From positions 1 to 29,300 of the forward strand of contig JAITCP010000013.1 of assembly GCA_031283025.1 (NCBI GenBank): a stretch of DNA of 29,300 nt. Reading direction: 5' to 3'. The position numbers were made by a program, and so were the translations under genes. Under the pieces are notes generated by a model, which saw only the letters and a program-made list of their open reading frames with translations, was not told the DNA's origin and made no database searches. This DNA comes from Spirochaetaceae bacterium. GTDB taxonomy: Bacteria; Spirochaetota; Spirochaetia; Treponematales; Breznakiellaceae. Shown one piece after another: positions 19,956 to 27,755 of this stretch. How positions within the stretch are numbered: position 1 is the first letter of the stretch; each line of letters begins with the position of its first letter.

Positions 19956-20975
19956 GTGCTTAACAATGTACCCCCTGTGATAAAAGGCCGCCGGAAGGCC
20001 GCCCTCCTTTCCATTATTATTTGCGTTTTTTTATGGGGCTTTTCCTTTATTTCCATTAAGGAATCTCTTCCGGTTTTTCCCCCCATGACGCTGGGAACTG
20101 TGCGCTTTGCAATCGCCATTGCGATACTTTTTTTTATGTACCGCTTTTCGCCGGATTGGCCGGGCAATGGATTGCGGTCTGAAGAAAAGGAAAATGCCGG
20201 TGGGCAGTTAAAGGCGGATCTGCCCCTGTTAATTGGATCGGGCCTTGCCGGGGTTACTTTTTACTTTTTTTGCGAGAACAACGGCGTGGCGCGGGTTACC
20301 GCGTCAGAGGCTTCCATTATTGTAGCGTCCATTCCGGTGCTTACCATGATCGCCGAATGGCTTGCGGCAAAATCGTTCTACAAAAATAAACTTGCGGACG
20401 GGAACGCTCCGCATGACAATGCGCCGCATGACAATGCGCCGCGTGACAATGCGCCGCGTCTTGGTTGGCAGTCATGGCTGGGGGCTGTTATTTCCGTTGC
20501 CGGAGTCGCGCTGATTGCCGGGGTTTCCTTTTCCCTTTCGGGGAGCATCTCCGGTTATGTTTACATGGGAGGGGCCGCGCTGTGCTGGGTAAGCTACAGC
20601 CTCCTTACACGGCCCCTCTTTGACCGCAAACGCCCCCGGCTCTACATAGTGTTCTGGCAAAATGTTTTTGGTTTTCTGGGGTTTCTTCCCTTTGCCGTGC
20701 TGGAATACAAAAACTGGGGCCAGCCAACATTGCCGGTTATGCTTCATGTGATCTTCCTCGCGCTGGGCTGTTCTGCTTTTGGGTACTGGCTCTACGCCCA
20801 TGCAATGGAAGTGCTGGGAGTTTCGGTTACGTCGGTGTTTATCAATTTAATTCCGGTAGTAACGGTGATCGCCGGATTCATCATCCTGGACGAAAGGCTT
20901 GCCCCTCTGCAATGGGGGGGAGCGGCGCTTGTTCTTGCCGGGGTGTACCTAACGGTGCTGCCGCGGCAAAAGTAA
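19956..20975 (+). CDS. EamA/DMT superfamily transporter
   Basis: A drug/metabolite-type inner-membrane carrier of 339 residues with about ten helices in two EamA halves. The first begins LSIIICVFLWGFSFISIKES; the second contains WLGAVISVAGVALIAG and ends LQWGGAALVLAGVYLTVL, typical RhaT/EamA wording. Substrate is unknown. The central loop before the second half contains an in-frame tandem repeat of about 3.5 units of 15 bases (20406-20460) encoding NAPHD-type pentapeptides, an unusual hydrophilic insertion. The GTG at 19956 is the likely start, with another GTG at 19977; neither has a Shine-Dalgarno. It diverges from the acetyltransferase across 66 bases. Confidence 0.85.
   Translation: MLNNVPPVIKGRRKAALLSIIICVFLWGFSFISIKESLPVFPPMTLGTVRFAIAIAILFFMYRFSPDWPGNGLRSEEKENAGGQLKADLPLLIGSGLAGVTFYFFCENNGVARVTASEASIIVASIPVLTMIAEWLAAKSFYKNKLADGNAPHDNAPHDNAPRDNAPRLGWQSWLGAVISVAGVALIAGVSFSLSGSISGYVYMGGAALCWVSYSLLTRPLFDRKRPRLYIVFWQNVFGFLGFLPFAVLEYKNWGQPTLPVMLHVIFLALGCSAFGYWLYAHAMEVLGVSVTSVFINLIPVVTVIAGFIILDERLAPLQWGGAALVLAGVYLTVLPRQK
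20406..20460 (+). repeat. 15-bp in-frame tandem repeat inside transporter gene
   Basis: Units GCTCCGCATGACAAT, GCGCCGCATGACAAT and GCGCCGCGTGACAAT are followed by a partial GCGCCGCGT. The translation is NAPHDNAPHDNAPRDNAPR. The near-identity of units suggests recent slippage or expansion. The word ACAATGCGCCGCGTGA (20431-20446) recurs exactly at 11736-11751 in the rplI tail. Confidence 0.85.
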
Positions 20976-20982
20976 CTGCCGG

Positions 20983-21555
20983 CTACCGGGCTTTTAACAG
21001 AGCTTCAAAGGCGGCTGTCATCTTGGGATTATCCCAACGGGCGCTCCCCATAATTTGGCCGATTATTTTTCCTTCACGGTCAAGGATAAAGGTAGTGGGA
21101 ATTGCCCTGATCCCGTAAAGAGAATTAACCTTGTTGTCCCTGTCCAGCAGTACGGGAAAGGTATAGCCGTTGTTCCGGATAAACTGTAGTACCGTTGCGG
21201 CATCTTCGCCCCCGTCAACGGCAAGAATTTCCAGGCCGCGGCTTTTGAAGCGCTTGTAAAAGGTTTCCATAGAGGGCATTTCGTCCCGGCAGGGCTGGCA
21301 CCAGGTAGCCCAGAAATTAAGAACCACCACCTTTCCCTTATATGCAGAAAGGGCCGCGCTCCCCCCGTTAAGCAGAGGCAGGGAAAAATCCGCCGGAACC
21401 ATTTGCTGTTTTGGAATACGTATTTTGGCTTCACGAAAGGCCTGCTCCGTTTCCGGTGAAATCTGGGCGGATGCTTTTTGCTGAATTAACGAAAACAGGA
21501 CAGCGCCAAGGACAAGCAAAACCGCTCGGGGAAAAATGACAGGAAATTTTTTCAT
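20983..21555 (-). CDS. TlpA/ResA-type periplasmic thioredoxin
   Basis: An extracytoplasmic thiol-disulfide reductase of 190 residues. An N-terminal hydrophobic signal or anchor (about 8-24) is followed by ASAQ, which may be cleaved. The thioredoxin fold carries WCQPC with Cys86 and Cys89, then the TlpA-like VLNFWATWCQPCRDEMPSM and IRAIPTTFILDREGKIIG with the cis-Pro. A strong Shine-Dalgarno (GGAGGAAG) precedes the ATG. Its gene lies downstream of ccdA on the same strand, separated by about 150 bases, so CcdA probably supplies its electrons; such pairs serve cytochrome c maturation or periplasmic protein repair. No cytochrome genes are present, which favours the second role. Confidence 0.88.
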   Translation of the reverse strand: MKKFPVIFPRAVLLVLGAVLFSLIQQKASAQISPETEQAFREAKIRIPKQQMVPADFSLPLLNGGSAALSAYKGKVVVLNFWATWCQPCRDEMPSMETFYKRFKSRGLEILAVDGGEDAATVLQFIRNNGYTFPVLLDRDNKVNSLYGIRAIPTTFILDREGKIIGQIMGSARWDNPKMTAAFEALLKAR

Positions 21556-21642
21556 ACTTCCTCCATGCTTATAGTATAATCTCCGGAGCCGGTTTAGGAA
21601 AGTATAGGCCGACAGGCAGGCGAACCACGAACGGGTGTGGAT

Positions 21643-21718
21643 AGTGGATAGTGAATAGTGACATTTGCAATCGTAGCGAATAACTAAAAGAGCCGGTAAC
21701 CACTAATCACTATCCACT
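21643..21718. repeat. AGTGGATAGTG-type inverted repeat
   Basis: AGTGGATAGTGAATAGTG (21643-21660) pairs with the reverse complement of 21701-21718 at 17 of 18 positions, with a 40-base loop. The right arm runs into the last codons of ccdA (its stop is at 21710-21712). A related AGTGGATAGTG occurs at 25311-25321. It lies between ccdA and tlpA and may be an attenuator or terminator. Confidence 0.65.
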
Positions 21719-22447
21719 AATCACCAACCACTGCCATTTTTGCAGAACAGCGTTCAGGGCGGAAAAATGACCGGTAAGAATCAGTATGCCCATGATAATA
21801 AGGAGTATGCCGCTAATCTTTTTTATCAGCGGCAGCCGGGCGCGGAACCATTTGGCGGAAACCAGGAAGCGGTCAAAAAACGCCGCGGCCAAAAGGAAGG
21901 GAAGGCCCAGCCCAAGGGAATACAGCGCCAGATACAGGGCGGCAATGCCTGCCTTGCCGCTTTGCCCCGCCAGCAGCAATACTCCGGCAAGAATAGGCCC
22001 TATGCAGGGAGTCCACCCCGCGCCAAAGGCCGCTCCCGCAAGAAAAGCCCCCGCAAGCCCGCGGGGCTTTCCGGCCAGGCGCAGCCGTTTTTCGTAGTTT
22101 AGAAAGGAAAGAAAATCAAAAAGAATATTCAATCCCAGGACGATCACGACAATCCCAGCGGTAATCCGTATATACCGTGAAACGCCGCCCATAAGTAAAA
22201 AGGTTGCGGAGATGATAATGCTTAATACAATAAAAACCGCGGTAAACCCCAGGATAAAACTAAGGGTGGTAATGAGCAGAACGGGCCTGTTCCGCTTTGC
22301 CGATTTTTCTTCTTTTGAAGAAGGCGTTATATTCCCTGCTCCCCCAAGGATGCTCAAATAGGACGGTATCAGGGGAAGCACGCAGGGGGAAAAAAACGAA
22401 AGGAGCCCCGCGGTAAAAACCAGCAGTACGGAAGGATATTCGTTCAT
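21710..22447 (-). CDS. ccdA: Cytochrome c-type biogenesis / thiol-disulfide interchange protein CcdA
   Basis: An inner-membrane protein of 245 residues that moves electrons from cytoplasmic thioredoxin to periplasmic thioredoxins. Six TM helices are predicted, with the redox cysteines at Cys22 in SFFSPCVLPLIPSY and Cys148 in GAGWTPCIGP, exactly the CcdA pattern. A polar loop follows helix 1 (TPSSKEEKSAKRNRP). The C-terminal residues QWLVISG are encoded by the repeat arm described at 21701-21718. A consensus -10 TATAAT lies on the minus strand at 22455-22460. It precedes tlpA on the same strand. The ATG start at 22447 is preceded by an AT-rich leader without a clear Shine-Dalgarno. Confidence 0.9.
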   Translation of the reverse strand: MNEYPSVLLVFTAGLLSFFSPCVLPLIPSYLSILGGAGNITPSSKEEKSAKRNRPVLLITTLSFILGFTAVFIVLSIIISATFLLMGGVSRYIRITAGIVVIVLGLNILFDFLSFLNYEKRLRLAGKPRGLAGAFLAGAAFGAGWTPCIGPILAGVLLLAGQSGKAGIAALYLALYSLGLGLPFLLAAAFFDRFLVSAKWFRARLPLIKKISGILLIIMGILILTGHFSALNAVLQKWQWLVISG

Positions 22448-22531
22448 GTATTTAATTATACGGTTAATTTACCGTTTTTTTATAGACAATAAACGGAATT
22501 TTAACAATGCTTTCTTACATTTTTAATAGGA

Positions 22532-22563
22532 AGTTGTTCAAAAACTGAAGTTTTTGAACAACT
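22532..22563. repeat. Solo hairpin, second subfamily
   Basis: A perfect 15-base stem, AGTTGTTCAAAAACT / AGTTTTTGAACAACT, around GA. Its arms match the left hairpin of 7665-7788 and its core AAAAACTGAAGTTTTT is shared with the 119-bp elements. It lies in the intergenic region between divergent ccdA and the alkaline phosphatase gene, 34 bases upstream of the latter's ATG, and would be part of its 5' leader. Confidence 0.8.
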
Positions 22564-22597
22564 CTATTGTATTCAACATTTGAACAGGAGGATTGTA

Positions 22598-24085
22598 ATG
22601 AAAAAGCGAATTGGAATTTTGTTATGTGCGGCGGCAGTCGTGCTGTGTGTATCAGCGCTTGCCTGCCAGCCCCAGCCTGCAAAAAGCCTTGACGGCCAGA
22701 ATGAGGTGGCCGCCGGGAAGGGGCAGGCAAAGTATGTGTTTTTGTTTATCGGGGATGGCATGGCAATGCCGCAGGTCAGTTCGGCTGAGGTATTTTCCAC
22801 AGCCCGCTCGTCAAAGGACATAAACATTACGCGCCTTGGCTTTACCAAATTTCCGGTAACGGGACTTGCTACAACCTACGACGCGGGAACCTTTATCACC
22901 GACTCGGCGTCTGCGGGAACGGCGATTGCAACCGGCAATAAGACACTGAGCGGCGTTATAAACATGGATGCCGGCAAGACGCAGAAGTTCAAGCCCATCA
23001 CCGAATACATCCATGAAGCGGGAATGAAAGTCGGGATAGTGTCCACGGTAACGCTGAACCACGCCACGCCGGCGTCGTTCTACGCAAAAGCCACCTCTCG
23101 CAGCGATTACTACGATATTGCCGTCCAGCTTGCAGAGAGCGATTTTGACTATTATGGCGGCGGTTCCCTTCTCCAACAGACCGGGAAAAACAAAGACAAG
23201 CAGGACGCGCTTGAAATTGCAAAGGCAAATGGTTTTACATACGTTAACACCAAAGACGGGTTTAACGCGCTCAAGCCCGGCGGCGGGAAAGTCATTGCCA
23301 TCAGCCCCCGGCTGCAGGATGACGGCGCAATGCAATACGAGATTGACCGCAAGCCGGACGAACTCTCCCTTGCCGATTTTACCAGGAAGGGGATTGAGTT
23401 GTTGGACAATTCCAAAGGCTTTTTTATGATGATAGAGGGCGGGAAGGTTGACTGGGCCTGCCATGCAAACGATGCGGGGGCAGCCATTCACGATGTGCTT
23501 GCCATGGATGCGGCTATTCGTGTCGCGCTTGACTTTGCCGCGAAGCATCCAAAGAACACCCTCATCGTGGTTACAGGCGATCACGAGACCGGCGGCTTAA
23601 CAATCGGATTTGCCGGAACCCAGTACGACACGTTTTTTGACAAAGTTGCTTTGCAGAAAAAGTCCTATGTCGCTTTTGACGATGAAGTGCTAAAGCCCTA
23701 CAAGGCGGGAATTTCCGCGGCCAATGCAAAGCTTGCCGACCTTTTGCCGTCAATAAAAGAATCCTTTGGCATTGATTTTGATTCTCTTTCCGCTTTTCAG
23801 AAAGAACAAATTGAATTTGCCTTTCAGCGTTCAATGGGGAACGAGCAAATCCGCTCCTTTGCGGAGGATAAATACCTGCTCTACGGCGGTTATGAGCCGC
23901 TTACGGTAAAGCTCACCCAGATGATGAACCAGACCGCGGGCATTGGCTGGACAAGTTACGCCCATACCGGCGTTCCGGTTCCCACTTTTGCCAGCGGAGT
24001 ACATCAGGAAATTTTTGGCGGTTACTATGACAACACGGATATGTTCCGCAAACTTGCCAGCGCGATGAATCTGAAGGTGCTGTAA
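22598..24085 (+). CDS. Alkaline phosphatase, lipoprotein type
   Basis: A metal-dependent phosphomonoesterase exported to the periplasm or membrane. The 495 residues begin with a signal sequence and the lipobox-like SALAC, Cys23 being the likely lipidated residue. Active-site elements follow in order: IGDGMA with Asp53, the nucleophile region TDSASAGTA with Ser103, HATPAS with His155, EGGKVDWACHANDAG with Glu280, Asp285 and His289, TGDHETGG with Asp328 and His329, and AHTGVPVP with His456. This set is complete for the PhoA family. GGAGG lies 8 bases before the ATG. It is probably co-transcribed with the YibE/F gene 25 bases downstream. A large insert between His329 and His456 is normal for bacterial variants. 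Phosphate regulation is not visible. Confidence 0.92.
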   Translation: MKKRIGILLCAAAVVLCVSALACQPQPAKSLDGQNEVAAGKGQAKYVFLFIGDGMAMPQVSSAEVFSTARSSKDINITRLGFTKFPVTGLATTYDAGTFITDSASAGTAIATGNKTLSGVINMDAGKTQKFKPITEYIHEAGMKVGIVSTVTLNHATPASFYAKATSRSDYYDIAVQLAESDFDYYGGGSLLQQTGKNKDKQDALEIAKANGFTYVNTKDGFNALKPGGGKVIAISPRLQDDGAMQYEIDRKPDELSLADFTRKGIELLDNSKGFFMMIEGGKVDWACHANDAGAAIHDVLAMDAAIRVALDFAAKHPKNTLIVVTGDHETGGLTIGFAGTQYDTFFDKVALQKKSYVAFDDEVLKPYKAGISAANAKLADLLPSIKESFGIDFDSLSAFQKEQIEFAFQRSMGNEQIRSFAEDKYLLYGGYEPLTVKLTQMMNQTAGIGWTSYAHTGVPVPTFASGVHQEIFGGYYDNTDMFRKLASAMNLKVL

Positions 24086-24110
24086 AAATGCTTCTTCCTC
24101 CAAAAAGAAT

Positions 24111-25277
24111 ATGAAGCAATATGTAAAAAATTTGATATCCTTCCTGGGCTATTACAAAGAGTCCGGGAGGGATGCTGTTTTTATCATCGTCGCCGGCCTG
24201 TTGACGCTTTTGATACTAACCGTTCCCACGGGATTTAAGGGAAGCGCCGTACAGGCAAACGCGGCGCGGGCAAAAGCGCGCGTTATTGAAGTAAACAACG
24301 AGCGGTTAAAGATTATCGGTCCGGTAAGGCAGGGAGAGCAGCAGCTTGAGGTACAGATACTCTCCGGCAAATTCAAGAATCAGATTTATTCATCATCAAA
24401 TAACATGATGGGGAAAATGGAAGTAGATAAGGCTTTTGTCCAGGGCGACATTGCTCTGGCTGTGCTGAATTTAACAGAAGACGGAAAAATTGCCCACGTC
24501 CAGATTATTGACCATTACCGTACCGGAAAGACTGTTTTTCTCTGCGTCATTTTCATTTTGGTCATGCTGCTCATCATGGGCTGGATGGGAATTAAAATCC
24601 TAATCACTTTTGTATTTTCCGCCGCCGCCCTTGTCCGCATTCTTTATCCCATGATTCTCCGGGGCTGGGATCCGATTTTTGGAGCGCTGATTATAACGCT
24701 TGCCGTAACCGCGCTGATTATGTTTCTGGTGGGAGGGCTTTCCCGGCGGGCTGCGGTGGCCTTTTTGGGGGCGGCGGGCGGCGTTGTTTTTACTTCAATA
24801 CTGGCTTTTGCTTTTACCGGCTGGTTCAAAATCCACGGCGCTGTGCGGCCTTTTACGGAGGCATTGCTCTTTTCCGGTTACGGCCATCTTAATCTGGCGC
24901 ATCTCTTTATAGCGGGGATTTTTATTGCCGCTTCCGGCGCTATGATGGACCTTGCAATGGATGTTGCCGCCGCCATGGACGAAATCATAAAACAGCAGCC
25001 TTCCCTTACCCGCTTAAGTTTAATGCGCTCCGGTTTTACTGTTGCCCGTCAGGCGGCCGGAACCATGTCCACAACCCTGCTGCTTGCCTATTCCGCCGAA
25101 TATACCGCCATGATTATGACCTTTATCGCCCAGGGCGTTCCCCTGGAAAACGTGATTAACATGGTATGGGTTTCCTCCGAGGTCGTACATACCCTGGTCG
25201 GCTGTTTCGGTCTTTTGCTGGTCGCCCCGCTTACGGTATTCGCCGGAGGAATGTTACTGGTATTTCGTAAACGCTGA
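24111..25277 (+). CDS. YibE/F family membrane protein
   Basis: An integral membrane protein of 388 residues matching the YibE/F family. After an N-terminal helix (about 20-40) comes an extracytoplasmic domain (about 50-140: NAARAKARVIEVNNERLKIIGPVRQGEQQ, then LAVLNLTEDGKIAHVQIIDHYR), then about seven helices. Core family patterns include GGLSRRAAVAFLGAAGG, IFIAASGAMMDLAMDVAAAMDE and RSGFTVARQAAGTMSTTLLLAYSAEY. The biochemical activity of the family is not established. It follows the alkaline phosphatase gene by 25 bases, so the two may share a transcript. The start at 24111 has only AAAGAAT upstream. Confidence 0.85.
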   Translation: MKQYVKNLISFLGYYKESGRDAVFIIVAGLLTLLILTVPTGFKGSAVQANAARAKARVIEVNNERLKIIGPVRQGEQQLEVQILSGKFKNQIYSSSNNMMGKMEVDKAFVQGDIALAVLNLTEDGKIAHVQIIDHYRTGKTVFLCVIFILVMLLIMGWMGIKILITFVFSAAALVRILYPMILRGWDPIFGALIITLAVTALIMFLVGGLSRRAAVAFLGAAGGVVFTSILAFAFTGWFKIHGAVRPFTEALLFSGYGHLNLAHLFIAGIFIAASGAMMDLAMDVAAAMDEIIKQQPSLTRLSLMRSGFTVARQAAGTMSTTLLLAYSAEYTAMIMTFIAQGVPLENVINMVWVSSEVVHTLVGCFGLLLVAPLTVFAGGMLLVFRKR

Positions 25278-25442
25278 TTCCTTTTTTTTCATGGACACAA
25301 AGTTATAGGGAGTGGATAGTGGAGTTAGCAGTTGTAGGCCGCCTACCGCGGCGCGTACGGCTGGATAAACCCAGCCTAGCAGTCTGTCGGACTTATGAAA
25401 AGAAGAATTTACAAAAAGCAGGATAGATGATATACTCAAAAC
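25278..25442. repeat. Palindrome-rich gap before IS remnant
   Basis: It holds AGTGGATAGTG (25311-25321), GTAGG-CCG-CCTAC (25334-25346), GGCTGG-ATAAAC-CCAGCC (25359-25376) and AGTCTGTCGGACT (from about 25380). The last resembles an IS end. No gene or RNA is recognised in it. Confidence 0.45.
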
Positions 25443-26084
25443 ATGAGTGAACGATTTGTAAACATCGACCGGGAAACGCCGATGTTGTTTCCGGTGGATA
25501 TGCGTGATTGGCTGCCTGAAGATCATTTAGTTTAATTCATAATAGACGCGATAGAAGAAATAGAGCTAAGCGGGTTTAAGGTAAATCATCGTGGGACCGG
25601 AAGCGAGCAGTATCCGCCTGAAATGATGCTTGCATTGATGATATACAGTTATGTGACGGGGCGGTTTGGATCACGGAGCATAGAAGCGGCGACCTATACG
25701 GATGTGGCGATGAGATACGTCTGCGGGGACGGAGCGCATCCGGATCATTCGGTTATCTGCGCGTTTCGCAAAGACAACCGGGAAGCATTTGAGGAAGCGT
25801 TTACGAAGATATTGCTATTGGCGCGGGAGACGGGAAAACTGAAAAAAGCAGGCGGTGTCAGCGTTGACGGGACAAAAGTGAAGGCAAACGCGGGCAAACA
25901 CAATGCGGTAAGCTACAAGTGGGCTGGGGAAATCATAGAGGGGCTAAAATCAGAGGTGAAACAACTGATGCAGCTTGCCGAAGAGACTGACGGGAAAGCG
26001 TTGGAAACCGGGATGAGCATACCCGAAGAAAATAAACAACCCAGGAGCAAGCTCCGGGGTATTAGACCACAGGCTTCGCAGTAA
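25443..26084 (+). pseudogene. Broken IS transposase (IS1182/IS5-type N-terminal domain)
   Basis: Read from the ATG at 25443, the frame gives MSERFVNIDRETPMLFPVDM, RDWLPEDHLV, then a TAA stop at 25533-25535 where the family continues LV-x-F, and goes on unbroken as FIIDAIEEIELSGF. This is the DUF772-type domain of IS1182/IS5 transposases (GSEQYPPEMMLALMIYSYVTGRFGSRSIE, HPDHSVICAFRK). The frame ends after IPEE in a non-family tail (NKQPRSKLRGIRPQ) that comes from another repeat, so the DDE catalytic part is missing. Gene broken at both levels: nonsense codon and truncation. The upstream AGTCTGTCGGACT may be the left inverted end. It is inactive. Confidence 0.85.
26038..26062 (+). repeat. Short palindrome-type repeat truncating the transposase
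   Basis: CCCAGGAGCAAGCTCCGGGG carries the stem GGAGC-AA-GCTCC and encodes PRSKLRG, a peptide tail seen in translated intergenic repeats of other genomes. It marks the point where transposase homology stops. This assignment rests on recall. Confidence 0.4.
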
Positions 26085-26139
26085 AAATCCCGTAAGAAAA
26101 CTCATTCTACTGGCGACACCACTCCCCATCATCCACTCC

Positions 26140-27738
26140 CTACTCTCCCCCACCACCGGACTTTTTCCTGAACAGCCCCATAACAGCCCTTAGCTGCTTG
26201 TCCCCGGTAAGGGACAGCAGGGCAAGGCCCACGGCGGCAAAAATGAGCCCTTCAACGGCTAAGGGGGCGCCGTACCGGATAAGGCGGTTTCCGCCCAAAG
26301 CGGCAAAAAATGCGCCCAGCCGGGGGGCCAGAAAATACACCGGTATGGCGGCGATGCAGGAAAAGAGGATCAGCTTGAGCGTATAGAGGGCTGCCGGCCC
26401 CAGCGCCCCGGCTACGGCAATATGGGGGTTGCGGCCCAGAAAAAAGAGGAGCAGCGCCGTATTGGCCGCGCTGGCAATGGTCAGGGCCAGGGCAACGCCC
26501 GATCCCTTCATGGGGCCCACCAGCGCCGCCGCCAGTGCAATATTCACCGCGAAAGAGAGAACCCCCGCAAGGGTGGGGGAACGGGAATCGCTCTGGGCAT
26601 AAAAGGCCGGGGCAAGGATACGGTTCAGGGCGATAAAGAAAAGCCCCGGCATATGGAACAAAAAGGCCCGGTACGTCAAAGCAACCGACTCTTCAATAAA
26701 ACTCCGGGTCTGGAAAAGGAGCCGGATTAAAGCCTCGCCCTGTGCCAAAAAGAAAAAAGTGATTGGTATGGTGATAAGGGCGATTATGTCCATAGCCTGG
26801 GTAAGCCGCTGGTTGTATTCCTGCCATCGTCCGGTTTTGGCATACTCGGCAAGATCAGGCAGCAGTACCGTGCCGATGGAAACGGCAAAAACCCCCAGGA
26901 TCAGCTCCTGGAGGCGGAGTGAATACTGGAGGCTCGACACAACCCCCTCCCCGGCCCTTCCCGCCAGGGCGGTGGATACAAGGTCGTTAAGCTGGTAGGC
27001 GGCCATCCCGATAACCGTAGGCCCAATCAGAGCCAGCACTTTTCTGGTTCCGGGGTTTTTAAGCGCCCTGCCTATGCCGGTAAAGAAAAAGCGGAACCCC
27101 TTCCGCCATACAAAGGGAAACTGTACCGCCGCCTCCAAAAATCCCCCGATGATGATGCCCGCCGCCATTGCTCTGGCTGGATTTGCGGTAAAAGGCGAAA
27201 GCCCGTAGGCGCAGACAATGGTTACCAGATTGAGGAGGATGGGGGCGAAGCCCGAAGGGGCAAAGACATGGACGCTGTTCAATATACCCTGAAAAAGCGC
27301 GGCGATGGAGATAAAGGCCAGAAAGGGAAACATTACCCGCGTAAGAAGGACTGTTTCATCAAAGGCCTTCATTTTGAAAAGGGGGATGAGGAGTGGGGTA
27401 AGGAGCACGCCTAATGCAACGGCAAGGCTTACAAAAAAACTAAGAAAGGTAAACACGCAGGAAATAAATTCTTTCGTTTTTTCCCTGTCCCCGGCAAGAA
27501 GATATTCCTTGAGGGTGGGAATAAAGGCAACCGCTATGGAACCCTCCGCAAAAAGGCGGCGGAACAGATTGGGGATCATAAAGGCCACGGAAAACGCGTC
27601 GGAAAGGGCGCTGGTTCCCAGCAGGGCCGCCTTGGTCATTTCCCGGAGCAGCCCCAATATGCGGGATGCCAGAGTAAGGAACGAGAGCGCCGAACCGGAA
27701 CGGAGGAGGCTTGCTCGATTTTTTTCTGTGCCGCTCAT
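26140..27738 (-). CDS. murJ: Lipid II flippase MurJ (MviN)
   Basis: Inner-membrane flippase of the MOP superfamily that moves lipid II to the periplasmic face for peptidoglycan synthesis. The 532 residues give about 14 predicted helices, within the normal size range. The N-terminal pattern SALSFLTLASRILGLLREM, then DAFSVAFMIPNLFRRLFAEGSIAVAFIPTL, is diagnostic of MurJ/MviN, including the Arg residues in helices 1-2 used for lipid II. It lies 17 bases after the acyl-CoA synthetase and is probably co-transcribed with it. The ATG at 27738 is the natural start. Confidence 0.93.
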   Translation of the reverse strand: MSGTEKNRASLLRSGSALSFLTLASRILGLLREMTKAALLGTSALSDAFSVAFMIPNLFRRLFAEGSIAVAFIPTLKEYLLAGDREKTKEFISCVFTFLSFFVSLAVALGVLLTPLLIPLFKMKAFDETVLLTRVMFPFLAFISIAALFQGILNSVHVFAPSGFAPILLNLVTIVCAYGLSPFTANPARAMAAGIIIGGFLEAAVQFPFVWRKGFRFFFTGIGRALKNPGTRKVLALIGPTVIGMAAYQLNDLVSTALAGRAGEGVVSSLQYSLRLQELILGVFAVSIGTVLLPDLAEYAKTGRWQEYNQRLTQAMDIIALITIPITFFFLAQGEALIRLLFQTRSFIEESVALTYRAFLFHMPGLFFIALNRILAPAFYAQSDSRSPTLAGVLSFAVNIALAAALVGPMKGSGVALALTIASAANTALLLFFLGRNPHIAVAGALGPAALYTLKLILFSCIAAIPVYFLAPRLGAFFAALGGNRLIRYGAPLAVEGLIFAAVGLALLSLTGDKQLRAVMGLFRKKSGGGGE

Positions 27739-27755
27739 GACTGCTTAGTCTGTAA

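Noticed and set aside
20406..20460. CRISPR-like array
   Set aside because: The units are contiguous 15-mers with no spacers and lie in frame in a transporter gene, so this is a tandem repeat, not CRISPR.
22811..23584. Minus-strand frame of 257 codons opposite the alkaline phosphatase
   Set aside because: Shadow of a gene with a complete metal-binding set.
25623..26084. Intact 153-residue transposase starting at 25623
   Set aside because: Family homology continues upstream of this ATG to 25443 across an in-frame TAA, so this is only the readable rest of a broken gene.
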